From Crocinitomicaceae bacterium (lineage in GTDB: Bacteria > Bacteroidota > Bacteroidia > Flavobacteriales_D > Crocinitomicaceae), in NCBI GenBank assembly GCA_024643585.1, contig JAHEMP010000004.1, positions 21,048 to 31,876 of the forward strand: 10,829 bases of DNA, read 5' to 3'. This document shows, piece after piece, positions 7,068 through 10,829 of this stretch. The notes under the pieces were generated by a model. That model worked only from the letters and a program-made list of their open reading frames with translations, made no database searches and had not been told where the DNA came from. Within the stretch, counting starts at the first letter, position 1, and every line of letters starts with the position of its first letter. The position numbers and the translations under genes are program-made.

Positions 7068-7535
7068 ATGAGAAACAAAGCAACTATCTTACTAACATTT
7101 CTTTCTATCTGGCTTTTAGTGTCATTTCAAATCCAAGAATTACCTGCAGCCAATGAAAAAGTCCTTGAGTTTTGTGAAGAGAATATGAAAAAGAAAATAG
7201 GCCGAGGTCAATGTTGGGATTTGGCCGAAGCCGCGTTGAATTATGCGGATGCAAATTGGAGCACTCCGTACAACTTTGGTAAAGAGATAGATTGGAAATC
7301 AGACCCAATATTAGCTGGTGATGTTCTTCAATTTGAAAAAGTAAAATTTAAGTCGGCAAATAGCACAGCAGAATTTCCGCATCATACAGCTATAGTATAT
7401 GAAGTTTTGGAGAAAGGAAAAATTATAATTGTACATCAGAATTTTAACAGTGTTCAAAAACTTACCACATTAGAATTGAATTTAAACGAGTTAAACAAGG
7501 GGCTTTTAATGTGTTTTAGACCACAAGAAAAATAA
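7068..7535 (+). CDS. Exported small Cys/His protein, NlpC/P60- or CHAP-like appearance
   Basis: A 155-residue exported protein. The N-terminus is a signal peptide or anchor (MRNK then ILLTFLSIWLLVSF). The mature part carries GRGQCWDLAEAAL (45-57) with Cys49 at a helix start, then DVLQFEKV (85-92), EFPHHTAIVYEV (102-113) with His105/His106, and IIVHQN (120-125), in the order Cys, His, polar residue used by papain-like NlpC/P60 and CHAP amidases. I infer a Cys49/His106 pair with Gln124 or Asn125 as third residue. The ending LLMCFRP resembles related short proteins. Such folds usually cut peptide or amide bonds in peptidoglycan, but the family match is by motif order only, so a non-enzymatic relative is possible. 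It is followed after 19 bases by a small membrane protein gene, probably in the same operon. Confidence 0.65.
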   Translation: MRNKATILLTFLSIWLLVSFQIQELPAANEKVLEFCEENMKKKIGRGQCWDLAEAALNYADANWSTPYNFGKEIDWKSDPILAGDVLQFEKVKFKSANSTAEFPHHTAIVYEVLEKGKIIIVHQNFNSVQKLTTLELNLNELNKGLLMCFRPQEK

Positions 7536-7554
7536 AATATCAACGTATTAAACT

Positions 7555-7857
7555 ATGAAAAAAGCGATACTAATATTGCTTGCCTTCGTGACAATTTTAA
7601 ATGTTTTCGTGCTTTTTTGGTGGTTTTATGTTTCTTTTCAATACGATGATTTTGAAAATGTTCGTCGCGAATTCTTTCGCGTTTTCCCAGATTTCTTTAA
7701 AAGAGGCCGGAATCTTGGATATGTTACCCTTTTGACGAGTTTAGCAACATTTTTAGTTTTGTTTTTTGTATCCAACAATAAATACAGACTCTTCACTAAA
7801 ACTTTGATTATTATTAATATTTTTTTGTTGACTTGCAATTTGTGGAGTATGATGTAA
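7555..7857 (+). CDS. Small three-helix membrane protein, unknown function
   Basis: A 100-residue membrane protein that I do not recognise. Hydrophobic segments lie at about 5-27 (ending in FWWFYVSF), 56-74 and 80-98. Between the first two is an amphipathic, charged loop rich in Phe, Arg and Asp (YDDFENVRREFFRVFPDFFKRGR, 30-52). The ATG at 7555 follows the preceding stop by 19 bases and a short A-rich stretch, so it is probably co-transcribed with the Cys/His protein and may work with it at the membrane; this is inference from position only. After its stop, 7864-7893 hold a weak 6-bp inverted repeat (AATTAG/CTAATT, 18-base loop). Confidence 0.7.
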   Translation: MKKAILILLAFVTILNVFVLFWWFYVSFQYDDFENVRREFFRVFPDFFKRGRNLGYVTLLTSLATFLVLFFVSNNKYRLFTKTLIIINIFLLTCNLWSMM

Positions 7858-7937
7858 GAGTAAAATTAGCAGAGTAAACTACCTAGACTAATTCATACCG
7901 AAAACCTATCTTTACAACCATACATCAATAAAACATT

Positions 7938-10127
7938 TTGAATAAAGATCTTTTACTTATAACACCGCCTTTTACGCAGCTGAATACGCCCTATCCGGCG
8001 ACAATGTATTTGAAAGGGTTTTTAAACACGAAGAACATTACTTCTTTTCAAATGGATTTGGGAATAGAGGTTATTCTTGATCTTTTTTCAAAAATAAAGT
8101 TTCTAGAGATTTTTAAAAGTACGTCAAACCTTATTCATACTAAAAGTGAAAATGCCCGACGAATTTACAATTTACGCGAAGCGTATATTCAGCCCTTGGA
8201 TGAGATAATTGAATTCCTACAGGGAAAAAAACCTAGTTTCGCCCGACAAATTTGCTCCGATGATTTTTTACCTCAAGCCTCTCGTTTCGCTCAACTCGAT
8301 GATTTAGAATACGCCTTTGGAAATATGGGCATTCAAGACAAAGCCAAGCATTTGGCCACTTTGTATTTAGAAGATTTATCGGATTTCATAATCGAATGCA
8401 TCGATCCAAATTTTGGATTTAGTCGTTATGCAGAACGTATGGGTATGAGTGCGAATTCCTTTGATGAGTTGTACGGAAAATTGCAAGAAAAGGAAACCTT
8501 CATAGACACTTTATCGCTTGCAATACTTGATAAAAAGCTGAAATCGGTTCAGCCGCAATTGGTTTGTTTCTCTGTGCCATTTCCCGGAAATTTATACAGT
8601 GCTTTTCGTTGTGCACAATTCATAAAAGCGAATTATCCTGAGATGAAAGTTGCAATGGGCGGTGGTTTTCCGAATACAGAATTGCGTTCTCTTTCAGATG
8701 TTCGAGTTTTTGAATTTTTCGATTTCATCACTCTAGACGATGGCGAAGTTCCAATAGAATTGTTGGTGGAAAACATTCAGAATCCAAAAAGTCAAGAGTT
8801 TAAACGGACATTTCTATTAGAAAATGGGGAAGTGGCCTACAAAAACAATACTTCAAAATCCGATTACAAACAAAGTGAAGTTGGAACTCCGGATTATTCC
8901 GATTTGCAATTGGATAAATACATTTCTGTCATTGAAATAGCCAATCCAATGCACAGTCTTTGGAGCGACGGTAGATGGAACAAACTCACGATGGCTCATG
9001 GTTGCTATTGGGGTAAATGTACGTTTTGCGATATTTCTTTGGACTATATCAAGATCTATGAACCCGTTGCTGCTAAACTGTTAGTGGATAGGATGGAAGA
9101 GTTGATTGCTCAAACTAATGAAACTGGTTTTCATTTTGTAGACGAAGCCGCGCCACCATCCTTGATGAAGGCATTGGCTTTGGAAATCATTAAACGCAAG
9201 CTTACCGTTTCGTGGTGGACAAACATTCGTTTTGAAAAGAACTTCACTCAAGATTTGTGTCATTTGCTTAAAGCGTCTGGTTGTATTGCCGTTTCAGGTG
9301 GTTTAGAGGTCGCTTCTGACCGTTTATTGAAATTGATTGACAAAGGAGTCACCGTTGAACAAGTAGCTCAAGTCACACGAAATTTTACCGGAGCGAATAT
9401 AATGGTGCATTCTTACTTGATGTATGGATACCCAACACAAACGGTCAATGAAACCATCGATAGTTTAGAAATGGTGCGTCAACTATTCGAAGTTGGTGTC
9501 CTTCAATCCGGTTTTTGGCATCAGTTTGCTTTGACAGCGCACAGTCCGATCGGCATGAATCCAGAGGAATACAGTATTGTTGCTGACAAGAAAGACATAT
9601 ATTTCGCGAACAACGATATCCAGTTTACTGATACTACAGGAATTGATCACAATCAATTCAGTTACGGTTTAAAAAAGTCGCTTTTCAACTACATGCACGG
9701 CATTGGTTTTGAGTTGCCTTTGCAAAATTGGTTTGATTTTAAAATTCCCAAAACCAGCATTCATCCAGATTACATTTACAACTGTTTGGAAACACCGATG
9801 GAATTCAACACTAAACCAACAGCAAAAGTTCTGTGGTTAGGGAACGAACCAACATTTAATGAATTTACGAAAAGTAAAAAAGGTCAAACTCGTGAACTGC
9901 TTGAAATGACCTTTCACACCACAACCGATACATTCAGCGTTGTAACTGGAAAGGATGAAGGAATTTGGTTTGTTAATCAATTGAAATCCTTAACTCAAGA
10001 AAGCGAAATATTACCAACCTTTGCCCAACTTCAAACCGATTTCGAAACCACTATGGACGATTTTGAATTGTTTTGGTATTCCAAGCCTATTGGAGTTTTA
10101 AGGAAGAATGGGTTGTTGGTTTTGTAA
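7938..10127 (+). CDS. B12-binding-type radical SAM enzyme with CX4CX2C cluster motif
   Basis: A 729-residue radical SAM protein of the class with an N-terminal cobalamin-binding-like domain. Strand 1 is DLLLITPPF (4-12), followed by YPATMYLKGFL (19-29). The Rossmann-like part resumes at PQLVCFSVPFPGNLYSAF (206-223), AMGGGFPN (239-246) and FDFITLDDGE (261-270), a variant of the usual GEGE. The radical SAM core has Cys356, Cys361 and Cys364 (CYWGKCTFCD), VDEAAPPS (401-408), GGLEVASDRLLKLIDKGVT (454-472) and LMYGYPTQT (494-502). The ending W-SKPIGVLRKNGLLVL appears family-specific. The start is TTG 7938: a stop at 7929-7931 leaves no ATG upstream, and the next ATG (8004) would remove strand 1. 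No DxHxxG motif is seen, so cobalamin may bind weakly or not at all. TATCTTTA (7907-7914) is a 7/8 match to the -7 box. The reaction is unknown; methylation or a rearrangement are family possibilities. Confidence 0.88.
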   Translation: MNKDLLLITPPFTQLNTPYPATMYLKGFLNTKNITSFQMDLGIEVILDLFSKIKFLEIFKSTSNLIHTKSENARRIYNLREAYIQPLDEIIEFLQGKKPSFARQICSDDFLPQASRFAQLDDLEYAFGNMGIQDKAKHLATLYLEDLSDFIIECIDPNFGFSRYAERMGMSANSFDELYGKLQEKETFIDTLSLAILDKKLKSVQPQLVCFSVPFPGNLYSAFRCAQFIKANYPEMKVAMGGGFPNTELRSLSDVRVFEFFDFITLDDGEVPIELLVENIQNPKSQEFKRTFLLENGEVAYKNNTSKSDYKQSEVGTPDYSDLQLDKYISVIEIANPMHSLWSDGRWNKLTMAHGCYWGKCTFCDISLDYIKIYEPVAAKLLVDRMEELIAQTNETGFHFVDEAAPPSLMKALALEIIKRKLTVSWWTNIRFEKNFTQDLCHLLKASGCIAVSGGLEVASDRLLKLIDKGVTVEQVAQVTRNFTGANIMVHSYLMYGYPTQTVNETIDSLEMVRQLFEVGVLQSGFWHQFALTAHSPIGMNPEEYSIVADKKDIYFANNDIQFTDTTGIDHNQFSYGLKKSLFNYMHGIGFELPLQNWFDFKIPKTSIHPDYIYNCLETPMEFNTKPTAKVLWLGNEPTFNEFTKSKKGQTRELLEMTFHTTTDTFSVVTGKDEGIWFVNQLKSLTQESEILPTFAQLQTDFETTMDDFELFWYSKPIGVLRKNGLLVL

Positions 10128-10305
10128 TGCATCTAACTCTTTTTGACATCGGGTTTACGGATGCAGAAAAGACTAGCAATGAGTATAGTTTAAGCATTGA
10201 CTAATATTTCTGAAACAAAATGCTTGTCATGTTTTTCTAGGCTACTTTTCTTTAAATTTGGAAATCGAAATTAGATAATAATAAAAATTAGATTTACTTT
10301 TCAAA
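10128..10305 (+). other. Intergenic region with no gene seen
   Basis: This 178-base stretch has no convincing ORF; the only ATG-initiated frames encode about 10 residues (10161-10193) or fewer. A 6-bp inverted repeat TGCATC/GATGCA (10128-10133 and 10160-10165) with a 26-base loop is weak. The downstream half carries the promoter-like box for the CoA-transferase gene. Confidence 0.6.
10253..10260 (+). promoter_or_regulatory. Bacteroidota -7 promoter box (TAAATTTG)
   Basis: TAAATTTG matches the Bacteroidota TAnnTTTG consensus exactly and lies 45 bases before the ATG of the CoA-transferase gene. A TTG at 10224-10226 could be the -33 element, but its spacing (26 bases) is longer than usual. A start of transcription a few bases after the box would leave a leader of about 40 bases. 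Confidence 0.5.
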
Positions 10306-10829
10306 ATGACAACCACTGCATCCGAGGCCGTAAAGATTATTAAAAGTTCCGATAACGTATTTATACACTCTGCAGCAGCGGCGCCCAAATGTTTGATAGA
10401 AGCGATGACAGAAAGACATGGCGAATTAAAGGATGTCAGCATTTATCAAATTCACACGGAAGGACCTGCCCCTTATGCCAATGAAGAATATAACGAGTCT
10501 TTTAAAGTAAAAACATTTTTTGTCGGTTCCAACATGCGGAATAATATTCAAAACGGCAATGGTAGCTACATTCCAATTTTTTTAAGTGAAGCCCCAGCCT
10601 TGTTTAGAAAAGGTATAATACCGATTGATGTTGCGTTAATCACAGTTTCTCCACCCGACCAACACGGATATTGTTCTTTGGGTTCATCGATAGATATTTC
10701 CTTGGCAGCGACGCAAAGTGCAAAAACTGTAATTGCTCAAATCAATGATCAAATGCCCAGAACCCACGGGGATGGAATAATTCACATTAGTGAGATTGAT
10801 ATTCAAATTGTACAATCAGAACCTTTACA
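10306..10829 (+). CDS. Acetyl-CoA hydrolase/CoA-transferase family protein, 5' part only
   Basis: The first ~174 codons of an acetyl-CoA hydrolase/transferase (the 4-hydroxybutyrate or acetate CoA-transferase group); the gene runs off the window. Translating from ATG 10306 gives MTTTASEAVKIIKSSDNVFI and then the N-terminal domain landmarks HSAAAAPKCL (about 21-30), HTEGPAPYA (51-59), FFVGSNMRNNI (72-82), YIPIFLSEAPALF (89-101), VALITVSPPDQHGYCSLGSS (109-128) and DQMPRTHGDG (149-158). These enzymes move CoA between acyl groups through a glutamyl-CoA thioester, or hydrolyse acetyl-CoA; the catalytic Glu lies in the C-terminal domain outside the window, so its presence is unknown. Members are usually about 420-440 residues, so roughly 40% is visible. 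No signal peptide; cytoplasmic. An exact -7 box (10253-10260) suggests its own promoter. Confidence 0.92.
   Translation, partial: MTTTASEAVKIIKSSDNVFIHSAAAAPKCLIEAMTERHGELKDVSIYQIHTEGPAPYANEEYNESFKVKTFFVGSNMRNNIQNGNGSYIPIFLSEAPALFRKGIIPIDVALITVSPPDQHGYCSLGSSIDISLAATQSAKTVIAQINDQMPRTHGDGIIHISEIDIQIVQSEPL

Noticed and set aside
10128..10305. RiPP precursor peptide gene next to the radical SAM enzyme
   Set aside because: The longest ATG frame in the gap is 10 codons (10161-10193), with no leader or core features. The 7858-7937 gap has no ATG. No RRE, transporter or peptidase sits beside the enzyme.
10242..10442. 66-codon minus-strand frame at the CoA-transferase start
   Set aside because: It lies opposite the strongly conserved N-terminus of the acetyl-CoA hydrolase/transferase gene and shows no recognisable protein features.

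Overview
The window looks like chromosomal DNA of a member of the Bacteroidota, most likely the Flavobacteriales (a Fluviicola/Crocinitomix-like or related lineage). I infer this from the strong A+T richness, weak or absent Shine-Dalgarno sequences with A-rich start regions, a TAnnTTTG-type -7 promoter box, and protein families typical of the phylum (DUF4421, Reg_prop propellers, the Bacteroidota form of Mpl, DUF1624 membrane acyltransferases). All thirteen recognisable genes lie on the + strand. I see no rRNA, tRNA, CRISPR array, transposase or phage gene.

Layout. Positions 1-587 hold the 3' part of a DUF1624-type polytopic membrane protein. Positions 646-1392 hold a tiny membrane protein abutting an NTF2-like (DUF4440-type) lipoprotein. 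Positions 1508-3816 form a tight cluster: a four-helix membrane protein of unknown function, mpl (murein tripeptide recycling ligase) overlapping it by an ATGA junction, and a GNAT-fold protein whose acetyl-CoA loop looks degenerate. An A/T hairpin follows it. Positions 3904-7857 hold five genes with an envelope or proteolysis flavour: a secreted seven-blade Reg_prop propeller with no kinase, a trypsin-like serine protease without signal peptide, an exported DUF4421 protein, a small exported Cys/His protein of NlpC/P60 or CHAP appearance, and a 100-residue membrane protein. Positions 7938-10127 hold a large B12-binding-type radical SAM enzyme. Positions 10306 to the end hold the first ~174 codons of an acetyl-CoA hydrolase/CoA-transferase, preceded by a good -7 box.

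How the genes fit together. Mpl is the only gene with a firm pathway assignment: reuse of cell-wall peptides. The acetyl-CoA hydrolase/transferase points to acyl-CoA metabolism. The 3904-7857 genes are adjacent and co-directional, but a joint function is only a hypothesis. The most unusual gene is the radical SAM protein. It has a CX4CX2C cluster motif instead of CX3CX2C, no DxHxxG cobalamin motif, and about 120 extra, mostly helical residues inside its N-terminal domain. I did not find a clear new multi-gene system; most of the window looks like an ordinary flavobacterial chromosome with several poorly characterised proteins.
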